Of a stretch of DNA of 64,000 nt, positions 1 to 10,669 are shown piece by piece; position 1 is the stretch's first letter, and the number at the start of each line of letters is the position of its first letter. Source of the DNA: Fragilariopsis cylindrus CCMP1102 (Eukaryota > Bacillariophyta > Bacillariophyceae > Bacillariales > Bacillariaceae); assembly GCA_900095095.1 (NCBI GenBank), contig FMBT01000401.1:62001-126000 (forward strand). Direction: 5' to 3'. The notes below the pieces were generated by a model that made no database searches, was not told the origin of the DNA, and saw only the letters and a list, made by a program, of their open reading frames with translations. The position numbers and the translations under genes were made by a program.

Positions 1-76
1 TCACTTTCTGTTTGGCTACACATGGGCTTCCTTTTTCTTACTTCTCGAGACTCACTCGTGCCCCCTTTGCCATTAA

Positions 77-1266
77 TTAGGCATACAACATTTTATCGGC
101 CACAGCACGGATGGTGCCCGGCTTGGTCATCGATGCATCGATGTAATCAAACATCGGTTTCATGTATTCGACGGCGTTAGGACCGAACGCCCAGTAGGCA
201 TACTTGACGGGGGCGAAGATCCTTCCGTACGCTTCTTCGTCGTTGGAATGAGCAGAGATGATGACATTGCCTTCGCCCGAACCATCATTTCCGGTCTGGA
301 TTTCCAAATGAGGATCGACGGTTAAGACATTGACCATGTCCACAAAATCGGTTTCAATCTTGACGATATGAACGTGTCCCTTGCTGGTAACGAGATTGTC
401 ACCGGGAACGACTTCTTGAGAGAGAACAGGAAGGCGATCCTGCGGAAAATAAGAAAAATCAGAGGAACAGCTGAGAAGAAATTATCGGAGATATATGTAT
501 ACAACGAAAGGGCAATAAATGGAAGAAAAACTATTGTTCCGTGAATGCTGTAGTGTACCTTACCTCAAAGGATGTTCCGACATACAAAATGTGGTTACGG
601 CTCACCGATAAGGAGGAAGTCTTATCGGGTTGATCGTCGCTGGTCACGTGGAAGCGCAAGGCAGGCGACAATCCCCCGTGATGGTACACATAGTAAACGT
701 CGCTGCATGTCATGCCGCCATCTTCTTTTGCCGCTGCGACGCGAATAGAGTCGCCGATGCTGACATCGCGTGCGAGGACGGTTTGGTCCTTCGTGCAAGA
801 CCAAAGCGGGTTATCGCCGGCGATGCACAAACCGCATGATCCGCCATTTACAATTCTGCCGCTGCCCGAAGTGGGAGCCGAAGCCGACGTGCCCGAGCTC
901 TCCGTAGCCAAGCATCCGCTGCCGGAGATATCACTGCCAGTCACGGAAGTGACGCTGCTGGGGACATCAATTTCGCCACTCCCAGAAAGACTAATGAAGG
1001 AGAACTCTGCGGCGCAGTTTGTAACGGTCTAGGGAGAATATCGAACAGTGAGATTTTATATTCGTATACACTTGAAGTGATAAACAATCATTATCGATCG
1101 CACGGTTTGCGCCATTACTTACCAATTTGGCATTGCCAGCGACATAGCCGTAAGTGCAGCCGTTGCTGTTGCACTGAGAGTTGCCCATGCAAGAGTCCTG
1201 ACCGAAAGCTTCCTTTGCCGACAAGGAAAGGCCGAAAACGAAGACGAAAGCGAAGTCAAATTTCAT
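77..1266 (-). CDS. Secreted Hint-domain (Hedgehog/intein fold) protein, 3 exons
   Basis: Three exons joined by GT-AG introns in phase 0: 1266-1123, 1028-564 and 439-77, giving about 323 residues. Residues 1-23 form a signal peptide. Residues 24-110 are a short Cys-, Ser- and Gly-rich region. From residue 113 the protein follows the Hint pattern of Hedgehog C-terminal and intein domains: CIAGD (C116 is the candidate nucleophile, compare CFPGD), then IGDSIRV (block A), SRNHILYV (H194, the block B TxxH position with Ser for Thr), VVPGDNLV, and near the end GEGNVIISAHSND, which resembles the Hog strand ending in aSc. Hint domains catalyse self-cleavage by N-to-S or N-to-O shift. Whether this copy is active is inferred only from the retained Cys and His. 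No Hedgehog signalling domain is visible. It is divergent from the pseudokinase gene at 1915. Confidence 0.72.
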
Positions 1267-1914
1267 GGTGAGATTAGAGTTTTGTTCTTCTTTTCAAGAT
1301 AATAGGAACGTTGTTTTGTAAATATTTACGACGTAAATTTTGAAGGATTTATTATTGTCGCTCTGTAGTAGTAGTTTTGAATAGTTGAATTTTTATGTGT
1401 ATGTTATGCATGAATTTGAAATTCTTTTTCTCGTCGTCGTGGCTGTCACCTATCATGCACGCATCGAAATTTTACAGCTGATCACACTTAAATGGGATTG
1501 AAAGTACAGAACTAGCTCTTTATAGCTTTTTACGTGAGCGTTGTTTGAATGCCGTCATTCAATCATCAGCTTACGGCGTATCGGCTGAATTTTACGACAC
1601 TTCTAATCTCTCACATCATTCATCATTTTAATTATTACCTACTTCACATAGTATCTTCATTCTTCATCTTCATTTCGAGAATACGGTAAATTCATATCAC
1701 TCTGTCTCAGCTTGACATCATACATCAGTATCAAAAGTAAAAAATCAAAACAATACAGTGATCGAGACACCATCTTTCTACACTTTCTTTGTCACCATAA
1801 AGTATAAAAAGAAAGCAGCAATAATCGCAAAATTAACCATCGTATTCTTCTACAGTAAAATCAGCACCAGCAGCACCAACAGCAGGTGCTACCACAAAGA
1901 AACAAAAACTCGTC
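1267..1914. other. Divergent intergenic region
   Basis: This AT-rich spacer separates the start codons of the Hint gene (minus) and the pseudokinase (plus), so it should hold both promoters. One TACAGTA heptamer lies at 1851-1857. I see no other gene, repeat or clear TATA element. Confidence 0.5.
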
Positions 1915-3460
1915 ATGAGTAATATTGTCCCATTTGATCCACCTCGTATGTTTAGAGCACGACTAAAGGCAGGTTTTGTTGACGTATCAACAATCGCAGT
2001 AGACGGTTATGACGATAATGCTGATGTTGATTGCTCTACTGCTGCTGCTGCTACTTACCATCGAGGATGGGATAATGCTACTGCCGCGACTTATTATCCG
2101 TCAATAAGGACAAATACGAATACGAACACGACCACAACTTCTCCGACAATTCCGGTTCCTCTCGAACGTACAGAAACCACATCTGGAAAAATAATGGAAA
2201 TCACCGTCAACTCATCGTCATCACAACCACCTGTCGTAGTAGCATTTTGGTTACTTCGTAAATTAGGACATCATCCGATTGTTAGATTGGGATACAAATT
2301 ACGACTGAGAAGTAAGAATAATAATTACAATGATGATAATGAGAAATATGATGATCAAAATCAAAATCTTCGATGGGAATTAGATACAGATGAATTGGGA
2401 CGACTGACTTTATTACGGATTCATATTTTCCACTGCAGTATCTTAAACGACGATGAAATAATGATGCCAGAAGACAGTAATACTCAAGATGATGATGCTG
2501 GTGTTGTTGTGAATTCTTCCTTAAATGAACTAAGTGCATTACAACTGATTGCTAAACAAACGCAACAACAATCTTCCTCTTCTTCTTGTTGTTCCATTTT
2601 CCCTCAAAAAACAAAAGCCCATGTCGTCGGAACGGAACTTATTGCAACAACAACAACAACAACAACAACAGCATCCGACGACGAGAATAATAAAATATAT
2701 GCTGTTTTACCATATTATCGTGACGGTACATTACTCCAATTTTGTCAATCTATTGGTTCACCTTTAGATGAATCCCTTGCGAGGTATATATTTCGTCAAA
2801 TTATACAGGTACGTAAGAAAAAGAAAAGAAAAAGAAATGTTAATACTTCTACTTTTACTTCCTTTGTTTCTTTCCTTTATCTCGCCGCCTCTCAATTGAA
2901 GAAACACCTTCCTCTTTTTTTCCCCTCTTTTGATATTCATCTACCGAACAACATAATAAAAAACGAAAAAGGGTTTGAAAACACTCAAAGCTACTGGACT
3001 ATGTCATCGCAATCTATCTTTGGACGCAATTGCTATGGATGGAGATCATTTCGATATCATTGGTTTGGGTTGGACGCTACGTGTTACCGACGACAATAGT
3101 AGTAGTAGTAGTAGTAGTAGTAGAGTTATGGTTAGGGCGGCTGGATTGATGTTGTATAGTATGGTGGTGGGTACCAACGCCTTATTTTTTGCACCCATTG
3201 CTGGAGACAAGATCTTTACTAGACTGTGTATCAAAGGGGATATCAGGGGTGAAGTAGAACGATATGGGAAGCAATTGGGGCAGGATTATTCTAATTTATT
3301 AAGCAATGATTTACTTGACTTACTACGAACAATGTTAAGGGCAGATCCAAAACAACGACTGTCCTTGGAGGAAGTAATGGAGCATCCCTGGGTAACTAAC
3401 GATGATCTCATTATTACGCCGACCCAATGGATGGAGAAGAAGAAAAAGTCGATAATTTGA
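1915..3460 (+). CDS. Divergent protein kinase-like protein, probable pseudokinase
   Basis: Two exons, 1915-2808 and 2972-3460, join in phase 0 (donor GTACGT, acceptor AAG) to give about 460 residues. The N-terminal third is low in complexity and shows no clear glycine loop or VAIK lysine. The C-lobe is recognisable: LPYYRDGTLLQF (hinge and helix D), GLKTLKATGLCHRNLSL (helix E and catalytic loop, residues 299-315), a motif where DFG should be, RAAGLMLYSMVVGT (helix F) and DPKQRLSLEEVMEHPWV (the SNF1/CAMK-type C-lobe end). Key catalytic residues are replaced: HRD reads HRN (N312) and DFG reads GLG (residues 329-331). I infer a pseudokinase that works as a scaffold or allosteric partner. The intron holds pyrimidine-rich sequence and would read in frame if retained. 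Confidence 0.75.
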
Positions 3461-3898
3461 AACTATTGTGTGCTGTGATTGATCGTAAGATGAAAGACGA
3501 CGAATAGTTAAGAAAATGTCGATGGTACGATGCGGTACGGTACAGAGCCCTCGGGATTGTGGCTCACGTCGAAACAAATGTGATTCTACTGTATATATGT
3601 TTTCAATGTAAGTTAAGATTGCAGACCTTAATAATCTCCATAATTGTAAAAGCATGGAGAAAAGCATGTAGTATCTAGCTAGTAGCTAGCTAGTAGCTAG
3701 TAAGGTATTATAGAATATTATAGAATATTATAGAATAGAATAAATAGGACAAGATAATAGTTTTATTATTGTTATTATTCAATTCTGCATAACGTTACTA
3801 TAGTTATCACCAACCAAAAGCATGCCCATACACGTGAAAAATACTTAGTATCCAAATATCAATATCCATTGTTTTTAAAATTGATTTAATCATTTCTT
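3461..3898. other. Convergent 3' intergenic region with short tandem repeats
   Basis: This is the spacer between the 3' ends of the pseudokinase and EMC2 genes. It contains a TAGCTAG-type tandem array at about 3674-3701 and a tandem TATTATAGAA array at about 3706-3735. A TACTGTA heptamer sits at 3587-3593. No gene is seen. Confidence 0.5.
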
Positions 3899-4891
3899 TT
3901 ATTCAAGATTCTCAGTATAATCATCGATGACTCTTTTAACGGTAGCAATCATTTTAGGATCTTTACTACCTTTATAGGATTTTGATACAGAATCTGCTCC
4001 ATATTTAACCAGTTCTTTTGCAACTAAACGTTCATGTTCATCAATATTCTTTTTAGATGATGACTTCGATTCGTCCAAGTATTGATTAGCAACACAAAGT
4101 AATCCAAATTGTGCACGGATGTTAGTTGGATCTAATTCTAATGCCTGTGCCATATGTTTTCTAGCGTAGGTACTGTATTCTAAACCACCAATTGTTGCAT
4201 ATACTTCACCAAGTTCACGATGAATATTAGCATCTAATGGACTACCTAATATCACTTGTTCTAATGCATATGCCGCACCCTTAAAGTCTGCTAATGACAG
4301 GCGTAATTGTGACATTTCATACCAACCACTAACATCTGATAATTGTTGTCCTAAATATTCATTCAATGCCTCCAATACAACATTCATTGGTGTTACGCCG
4401 CCAGTTTCTGACTTTTGTTGTCTTAAAATACAATATTTACGTTGTAATGCAATTAAATTAGATGGATTTTCTTTTAACATTTTTTCATATAATAGTAATG
4501 CACCCTCGTAATCATTGGCAGCCTCCAGACATCGGCCTAATAGTCGACGATAACGATCCGAATCTTTTACAAGACTACCATCTTTATTCTTTCCTCCACC
4601 ACTAATAGCACCACCAGTCGATGTTTGTTTTAATTCATCTAAACATCGTTCTGCTAATAAATGATTATCGATATCAATGGCTGCTAAACAAATTTGTTCT
4701 AATGCCGCCGATCGTGCTGCTTCATCTCGAAGTCCAGATTTACTCTTCTTCACATGTTCTCCCAATAAGGCTTGACCGTGTTGAATGACCTTTTCAGATT
4801 CACGTAATTCATGTGCACGAATGTACCGCAATACACCTAAATGATCATTATTTTTACTCAACGACTCTAAATCATCTCCCGGTCCCATCAT
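3899..4891 (-). CDS. EMC2: ER membrane protein complex subunit 2 (TPR protein)
   Basis: This is an uninterrupted 330-residue frame. EMC2 (TTC35) is the cytosolic TPR scaffold of the ER membrane protein complex, which inserts tail-anchored and multipass proteins into the ER. The TPR-like order matches the family: YRRLLGRCLEAANDYEGALL, LKENPSNLIALQRKYCILRQQ, LSDVSGWYEMSQLRLSLADF, ALEQVILGSPLDANIHRELG and MAQALELDPTNIRAQFGL. Length is close to the usual 290-310, with a Gly/Ser insertion near residue 92 and a lysine-rich stretch near residue 280. The start at 4891 is the first Met of the frame. It is convergent with the pseudokinase and divergent from the small membrane protein at 5295. Confidence 0.88.
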   Translation of the reverse strand: MMGPGDDLESLSKNNDHLGVLRYIRAHELRESEKVIQHGQALLGEHVKKSKSGLRDEAARSAALEQICLAAIDIDNHLLAERCLDELKQTSTGGAISGGGKNKDGSLVKDSDRYRRLLGRCLEAANDYEGALLLYEKMLKENPSNLIALQRKYCILRQQKSETGGVTPMNVVLEALNEYLGQQLSDVSGWYEMSQLRLSLADFKGAAYALEQVILGSPLDANIHRELGEVYATIGGLEYSTYARKHMAQALELDPTNIRAQFGLLCVANQYLDESKSSSKKNIDEHERLVAKELVKYGADSVSKSYKGSKDPKMIATVKRVIDDYTENLE

Positions 4892-5294
4892 CTTTCAAAG
4901 AATTTAATATTATTTACTGTAGTAAGTATTGCTTTCTCTCTTTCTCTTTCTTTCTCTCTCTTTCTTCTATCTTTACGTGTCGGCAATGTGAATGTGAATG
5001 TGAATGTGCGTTGCTCAATGCTCAATGCTGAAGAATGCTCTTTAATCTCTCAATTAATGGGTGTACATTTGACTAAGAGATTCATAAGAACAGAATTAGT
5101 CCCAAATCAAGCACACAACAATCAAAAAAAATTGCGTAGTAAAGCGAAGATCATCCTAATTTCAGTTTGACGATGGGACTCCATATACAGCGAACAATCA
5201 AGCAATCTTCTCCCGCATAAAGTACGAAGTAGATTAACCATTCTATTAAAGAACGATAATCATCTTACATTTACCAGTATATGAGGAAACAATA
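4892..5294. promoter_or_regulatory. Divergent promoter region, EMC2 / small membrane protein
   Basis: A 400-base spacer separates two start codons pointing away from each other. It holds TACTGTA at 4915-4921, a long CT-only tract at about 4932-4966, and four tandem GTGAAT units at about 4987-5008. The assignment as a shared promoter is inferred from gene orientation. Confidence 0.4.
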
Positions 5295-5519
5295 ATGTCG
5301 TCCGTATTAGATCCAGTAGGGTTTAAATACCATCACGGGAGAGGACAACATTTGTTAGTTCGTGAAGATATCGATTTTAATCGTCGACCAAAGTACTCAC
5401 TCCACTGTTTTCTACAGTATTGCTGTGACTGCATTGTCGTTCTAATCATAATTGGATTTCTTGTCTTTGCATTTTGGCTTTGTTACTATATATATAATAA
5501 TTACGGTGACGGAGGATAA
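5295..5519 (+). CDS. Small single-pass membrane protein
   Basis: A 74-residue frame. The first 40 residues are polar (GFKYHHGRGQHLLVRED), followed by a Cys-containing stretch and one hydrophobic segment of about 22 residues (CIVVLIIIGFLVFAFWLCYY), then a 9-residue polar end. This shape fits a tail-anchored or short type II membrane protein. I recognise no family. The divergent arrangement with EMC2, whose complex inserts tail-anchored proteins, is notable but may be chance. It could also be a spurious frame. Confidence 0.4.
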   Translation: MSSVLDPVGFKYHHGRGQHLLVREDIDFNRRPKYSLHCFLQYCCDCIVVLIIIGFLVFAFWLCYYIYNNYGDGG

Positions 5520-5603
5520 ACGACGATATACATATATCGATAGATAGATAGGTAGATAGATAGATATCAGAGTGATAATTACTTATTATTTAGAAGAAGA
5601 AGA

Positions 5604-6900
5604 AATGGGTCCATCTCTATCTCCTCACACGAGCAGGAGAGTTGTTCGCAGTAGAACTCTTAAATGGACATGGTGATCGAGATATATAGCAGTTGCCAAT
5701 AAAGAATATGCTAACAAACTCGGGGAGATAATTGGTCCGATGACAATCCCGAAAACTCTTAAGCTTTACTACGATGATGTGAGGAAGAGTGTGAATACTA
5801 CCAGTGCTAGTAGAGGAATTCCGTCGAATAGAAAGGAAGTAAGGAAAACTAGTAGAAACAGATTCAATCCTTACTGAATAATAATAATACAGGTATAACC
5901 AGCAATATTGTATAAATAGCAATCGAATCTGTCCGAAGATCTCCTTTTCTCATTTCCATTCGGCTTTTCGTCGAAGAAGGGTCCCCCAAAACAAGATTAT
6001 GATGAAAGCTGCTGCTGCACAGCTGCTGCTGAAAATAGAACAATGACGGTGATGAATTTTGCGAATGGTTATCAAGCGGTAGAGAGTGATAGGTGTCGAC
6101 AATTTTCTCTTTATTCCCCATCGATATCTAAGGAACAGCATACGTTATATTCATTTGGCGCGACAATAACGTCTTGTGGTGATGTTGCGAAGGAATTATT
6201 TAGAAAAGAATATCGGTGGTCAAGGGCAATGAAAGAAGGCCTTCCGAGTACAGTACACCGAAAATGAATGTTATTCCTATAGAATTCCAAAAGGAATACT
6301 CGTCAGATTTTTGATAACACGGGATGTGATGTGCCAAAGCAGCGCGATGATAAATCAACTGGATACTTGGTGCTTCAGAAAGAAATAATTTTTTGAAGTT
6401 GATTTCGTTGCAGCAGTAGCACCTTCTGTTAGGAGTGACTTTGTCTGTGAAGAACTGATGTATCAAACGATTGAAAACGTTATTCTGGGTGGATCGCGTT
6501 GTTATTGTTGACCCCAAAACGATTGTGTTCTATTGTTGAAGAAGCTGCCGAAAAGAAGAATAATATGCCAGGAATTCTCATCTTAGGGTGCATGGGGTTG
6601 TGGTTGTGCTTCTCTGCTGAATGATCCTTGGGATAATATGTTCATTAAAGTTTTAAAAGAATAAAAATTGCTTCCCGAATTGTTGGTCGAATTGTATGAT
6701 GAGATTCATTTTTTGCGGTACTGGCGTTTGATAAAAGAGATGAAAATAATCAAATAGCTTTCGAAGATAAGTTACGTGAAGCTTTCGAGGACTTACATTG
6801 GACAGTTTGAAATAATTAAGAAGAAGAGGGGAAACTAGACATCTAAAAAGTAATGAAAGTTTGACACGGTATTCAAGAATATACCAAAGGTTTCTTGTCC
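5604..6900 (+). pseudogene. Region of coding-like fragments in shifting frames
   Basis: Several plus-strand stretches read like protein but are interrupted by stops and frame changes. Examples are AGELFAVELLNGHGDRDI near 5630, KEYANKLGEIIGPMTIPKTL near 5705, an open frame at 6043-6267 (VMNFANGYQAVESDRCRQFS), SVRSDFVCEELMYQTIENVI near 6430 and FEDKLREAFEDLHW near 6770. No family was recognised. It may be a decayed host gene, or a real multi-exon gene damaged by the assembly indels seen elsewhere in this window. The order of the fragments on one strand argues for one locus. The remainder to 7110 shows nothing. Confidence 0.35.
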
Positions 6901-7110
6901 TCATTTATCATAAAGTGCATACATCTATAAATAACAATTCATTAATTGCGTAACGTTTTCTTTATAGATTAGATGCATTTTATTATTGTATCCATTACCA
7001 TCGAATTTTTTTTAATTGTTATATGTACCGTGTGTATCTCTGTTTTCAATTCGTTCTTGTGTATGCGTGTCTATCATGTAGGTTGTTGCTCTTGAATGAT
7101 GATCACATAT

Positions 7111-7716
7111 CTATTGCTCTATACTGTTCTGTTGTGTTGACTTTTTCTTCTTTTTCTTCTTTTTTCGTTGCTGTGGATCGACTTGGGTACTACCATTCTT
7201 ACTGTCATGATCATGAATCTCATCGATAGTGGCGGTAGGTAATTGTACTTGTATTTCATTGCTGTTGTCTCCTTCTTTTTCCATTTTTTTGGTAACACTC
7301 TTGGTTCTGGTGGGTGGTGCTACGATTTTCTCACTATTAATTGCTTGTTCTTTCCCATCAATCTGATCTAAATGGTCATCAATTTTATCTTGGAATACCG
7401 CAATATCCTTTAAGGCAGTTTTTAAACAACTTTTTAATTCTGTCACTGGTGCATCATTTTCAATTAATGTTAAATAATCGATACCAAATTTTTTCTTTAT
7501 TTGTGCTACCTTAAAATCACTTACTGATATTTCTGTTTGTTTTGATACCTTAAAACAACATAATTTAGTATTATGTCCAAAATTAATAATTATACGTTTC
7601 ATCTTATCAACGAACGATTCTGCAGATTCACCACCATCGGCATCGGCATTCTTGTTGCCACCATCACTTGCACTCCGTTTGTTATTGTAACCGTTGTTGT
7701 TATTCGTCGTTGACAT
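7111..7716 (-). CDS. Hypothetical protein with poly-lysine tail
   Basis: A 201-residue single-exon frame. Residues 1-30 are Asn- and Asp-rich low complexity. Residues about 35-125 look like a folded core (MKRIIINFGHNTKLCCFKV, DFKVAQIKKKFGIDYLTLIE, then a helical stretch to about 125). The C-terminus has a run of eight lysines followed by Ser and Gln, which could be a nuclear signal or a repeat product. I do not recognise the family. A (TA)n tract lies directly upstream of its start codon. Confidence 0.6.
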   Translation of the reverse strand: MSTTNNNNGYNNKRSASDGGNKNADADGGESAESFVDKMKRIIINFGHNTKLCCFKVSKQTEISVSDFKVAQIKKKFGIDYLTLIENDAPVTELKSCLKTALKDIAVFQDKIDDHLDQIDGKEQAINSEKIVAPPTRTKSVTKKMEKEGDNSNEIQVQLPTATIDEIHDHDSKNGSTQVDPQQRKKKKKKKKSTQQNSIEQ

Positions 7717-7723
7717 GATAAGA

Positions 7724-7727
<4 letters not shown>

Positions 7728-7759
<32 letters not shown>
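7728..7759. repeat. (TA)n microsatellite
   Basis: About 16 uninterrupted TA units lie 12 bases upstream of the start codon of the gene at 7716. This is likely promoter or 5' leader sequence of that gene. Confidence 0.9.
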
Positions 7760-7761
<2 letters not shown>

Positions 7762-9362
7762 AATAACAATTGTTATGTTAGAAGTATTGTACTATGTGCC
7801 GTTACTTTCTTGTCTTTCCTTCTTTTTAAAATGCGAATTGCGATTGATTCGATTCGTACACATTATTCTCATTCGAATTCGACATTTCATTTTAAATTTT
7901 TATATTGATGGGGCATTATTATGCCGTCATTTTTACTATATTTCAATTTTTATTTTTAATAACAAGACGTAAGTACTGTAACTAACTTCAGACTGATAGT
8001 AAGAAATATTTTTTAATTGTTATGGTTTGTGTCTCATTTCCCCCCTTTCTTTGTCATCCCCTTTCACCCTTTTTATAATTAGTTTTATGGACAGTACAGA
8101 GATAATATATAATATGAATAACTACTGCTCATCATATTGTGAAAAGCAGACAGATCAATGTTTGTAACAGTCCATCTTGGGTTGTCAATCCAAAGTACAC
8201 AGGTGTAGAGATAGATCTTTCAGATATGCCTTATCTTCATCTGGACACATCATGATGGTTATGTTCTCTAATAGTGTTGATCAACTACTTACTTAACCCC
8301 AACCACAGTAACAGTTGCAATGTCATTTTTGCTGTGGCTGTTCAAAACAAATTGGTACACCATTATTTGTTTGCCCCTTTTGCAGAAGGCTGGAGACAAA
8401 GATTGGTTGGCGATGAACCACTACTGGCGGCTTAAAAAAAGAACAATTCAACAAATATAAATATTTTATGTTCTATACAACTCTAGCTAGATAACTGATG
8501 AGATATTTAATTTTGGTGGCAACAGCGAGTTTTTGTTTTTGGTAGGAAAGAATCTCTTTGTTATATAACACTATTTTTGATTGTGCTTTATTAGTTACAT
8601 CTATTCCAAAACCTAGCATAGAAAATACCAGATTCTTAACATCCTACATCCTCTTGCCCTTACTCATAGTAATATTTCGAAAGTAACAACCATATATCAT
8701 AAGATTAAAAGGCACCTTCTGATGCGCTCTTGGCTGGTGGTAACATTCAGCAATCTATGTTCCATTTTTACTACTACTTTTTGATATCGGACGGTATATT
8801 ATAACACCTGTCGCCGAAGCAACTTACTACGTCCATTGTGATAACTATCATTTTTGTTTTTGCTATGTTCTGTTCTGTTCTGTTTTGTTTGTACGAAGTC
8901 TCTAAAATATAAAGTTAAATCAAAGAAATGAATTCTTAAGTTATATATTTATCTTTCCTTCTTTAATTTTATTTTATGTTATATTATTCTTTCATTCATT
9001 TATAAATATAAATTATATTTATTTTAGTGAGAAAGTTACCGAGCCGGTTGGTGTTCCAAACTGTATACGTGTACACAGAAGGAAGGAAGACGGAAGAACC
9101 TTCCTTCTCCCTACAACACTCTCCGCATTATTATTATAATGTTATTGTTTTTATATCCATCCCAAGCCATATACAATTCATTCGTTCGTTTGCAAAAATG
9201 ATAACGAGAATGAAGATGAAAATGAATCATACATGTACTGTACTGTACTGCAAATAATAAGTGGTATTTCTTCTTCACTTTCCTTCTCTTTACATTCTTC
9301 AATACAGCATTTATTTATTTATCATTCATTTTTTTCGTCTCTCCAAGAATTTATTTTAATAT
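7760..9362. other. Gene-poor intergenic region
   Basis: This 1.6 kb AT-rich stretch has only short frames on both strands. It contains TACTGTA at 7974-7980 and two overlapping copies near 9236-9250, and several CTGTT/CTGTTCTG runs near 8870-8885. No gene, tRNA or recognisable mobile element was found. Confidence 0.4.
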
Positions 9363-10255
9363 TTAGGAATCTTCAAAGATCCATTTATGTTCCTCCCGTG
9401 CTTGTGCTTCCTCTTCCGGTGATAATTCTGGTAGACGTAAAATTTCACGAATCTCATCGGCCGATTTGCCGGTTAATTGGAAAGTCACCTTTAGACAACA
9501 TAAATCTAATAATTCTTTAATGCCCATAAAGTTCGCCGATGTCAATAAATCAAATAACATATCATTGCCACCTAAATTTTCATCAGAAATAAAATGTTGA
9601 TACCATTCTTGATCCATCACCTGTGGGCGGGTGGGTAAGTTACAAGAGATTTAAAAGAAAAAGACCGGAGGGAGGGAGAGTGGTGGAGGGTATGAATGAG
9701 GAAAGGAACAGCCGTGAGATATTTAATTGTTGTTGTTAGTTAGGATAATAAAAACAAGATAAAACCGGAACGCGTTAAAAGTATCGTATCGTATCGATAC
9801 AATACAATACAATACAATACAATACAGTACAGTACAATTCGATCAACGGTACGGTTCGGCGAGCGCACAAACAAGCAAAAAAGACTTACCTCATTAAAGG
9901 AGGAACCACCTAAGGGTGTTGGAATTGCTTTCATTTTATCTGTATGATGATGATTCATAAAATCGACAACTTTTGCAAGACAGGGACCTTTGACACGAGA
10001 AATATTAATTTCTAATGGTGGTTTATCATTCCGAGCGTTATCATTATCATCATCATCCTCATCCTCATCTTCGACATCACCCGCAGCATCCACCACTAAC
10101 ACACTTAAACCAGCCGCTGCTAAGGAAATTTCAAAGACTTGAGATTCACCAGTACTGTCATCTTCTGCTGATATCAGTTTAATCATGATATCATTATTTT
10201 CTGCTGCTACAGCGTTTGAATTTGAATTTGCGTTTGCTACGTCGTCGGTATCCAT
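9363..10255 (-). CDS. SKP1: SKP1, SCF ubiquitin ligase adaptor, 2 exons
   Basis: Exons 10255-9890 and 9620-9363 join in phase 0 (donor GTAAG, acceptor CACAG) to give about 207 residues. SKP1 bridges cullin-1 and F-box proteins. The POZ half reads IMIKLISAEDDSTGESQVFEI, a long acidic insertion (EDEDEDDDDNDN) where metazoan SKP1 also has an acidic loop, then INISRVKGPCLAKVVDFMNHH. The F-box-binding half reads DQEWYQHFISDENLGGNDML, FDLLTSANFMGIKELLDLCC and IREILRLPELSPEEEAQ. It ends in KWIFEDS in place of the usual WCFEN/WAFEN. The length exceeds the typical 160-170 because of the Asn-rich N-terminus and the acidic loop. The intron is 269 bases and contains many TACAGTA-like repeats. Confidence 0.92.
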
Positions 10256-10572
10256 CTTAATATAGTTCTATTTTGTTTTTGTTTTGTTTTGCTTGGTGTT
10301 GATTTAAAATTATTGAATTCACTTCGACGAAGATGTTCGGTTTTGAATGTTTTGAACGTTTTGAAAGTGTGATGGAGTTGTTACGGTAACTTACCGGTAG
10401 CAGGAGCAGTTTATTGATTTGTAATTCTCCTCCTTTTCTGTTTGAGACCAGTTTTCAGTTCGAAACTACCGGTAATAGCGTGGGCTGTGAAAAGTTAAAG
10501 GGCACGATAAAAATTGTGCGCTAGTTTATATATCTTGAATTTCCCAGATATGGCATGCGAGACAGCAAGTTA

Positions 10573-10665
10573 GCCCTTGGTCGTGGGTTCAAACCCCATC
10601 TCGAGCATGAGAGTGATCTTCCTCTTCGCCCGTGTAACTCAGTGGTCAGAGTGGGGGTCTTATGA
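10573..10665 (+). other. tRNA-like locus with 3' half upstream of 5' half
   Basis: Bases 10573-10606 read like the 3' half of a tRNA: GCCCT (anticodon-stem side), TGGTC (variable), GTGGG-TTCAAAC-CCCAT (a fully paired T arm containing a B-box) and CTCGAGC (acceptor side). After 21 bases, 10628-10665 reads like a 5' half: GCCCGTG (acceptor side), TA, ACTC-AGTGGTCA-GAGT (a fully paired D arm, A-box), GGGGT and a loop CTTATGA with T33 and candidate anticodon TAT. Joining the halves pairs 5 of 5 anticodon-stem positions (3 GC, 2 GU) and 5 of 7 acceptor positions. It may be a circularly permuted tRNA gene, a decayed one, or fragments of tRNA-derived SINEs. Confidence 0.35.
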
Positions 10666-10669
10666 ACTA

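Noticed and set aside
3335-3667. Minus-strand 110-codon frame opposite the pseudokinase end
   Set aside because: It overlaps a better-supported gene in antisense and has no recognisable protein features.
7728-7759. TA tract as a replication origin or telomere-like element
   Set aside because: A plain (TA)n microsatellite; nothing else supports an origin.
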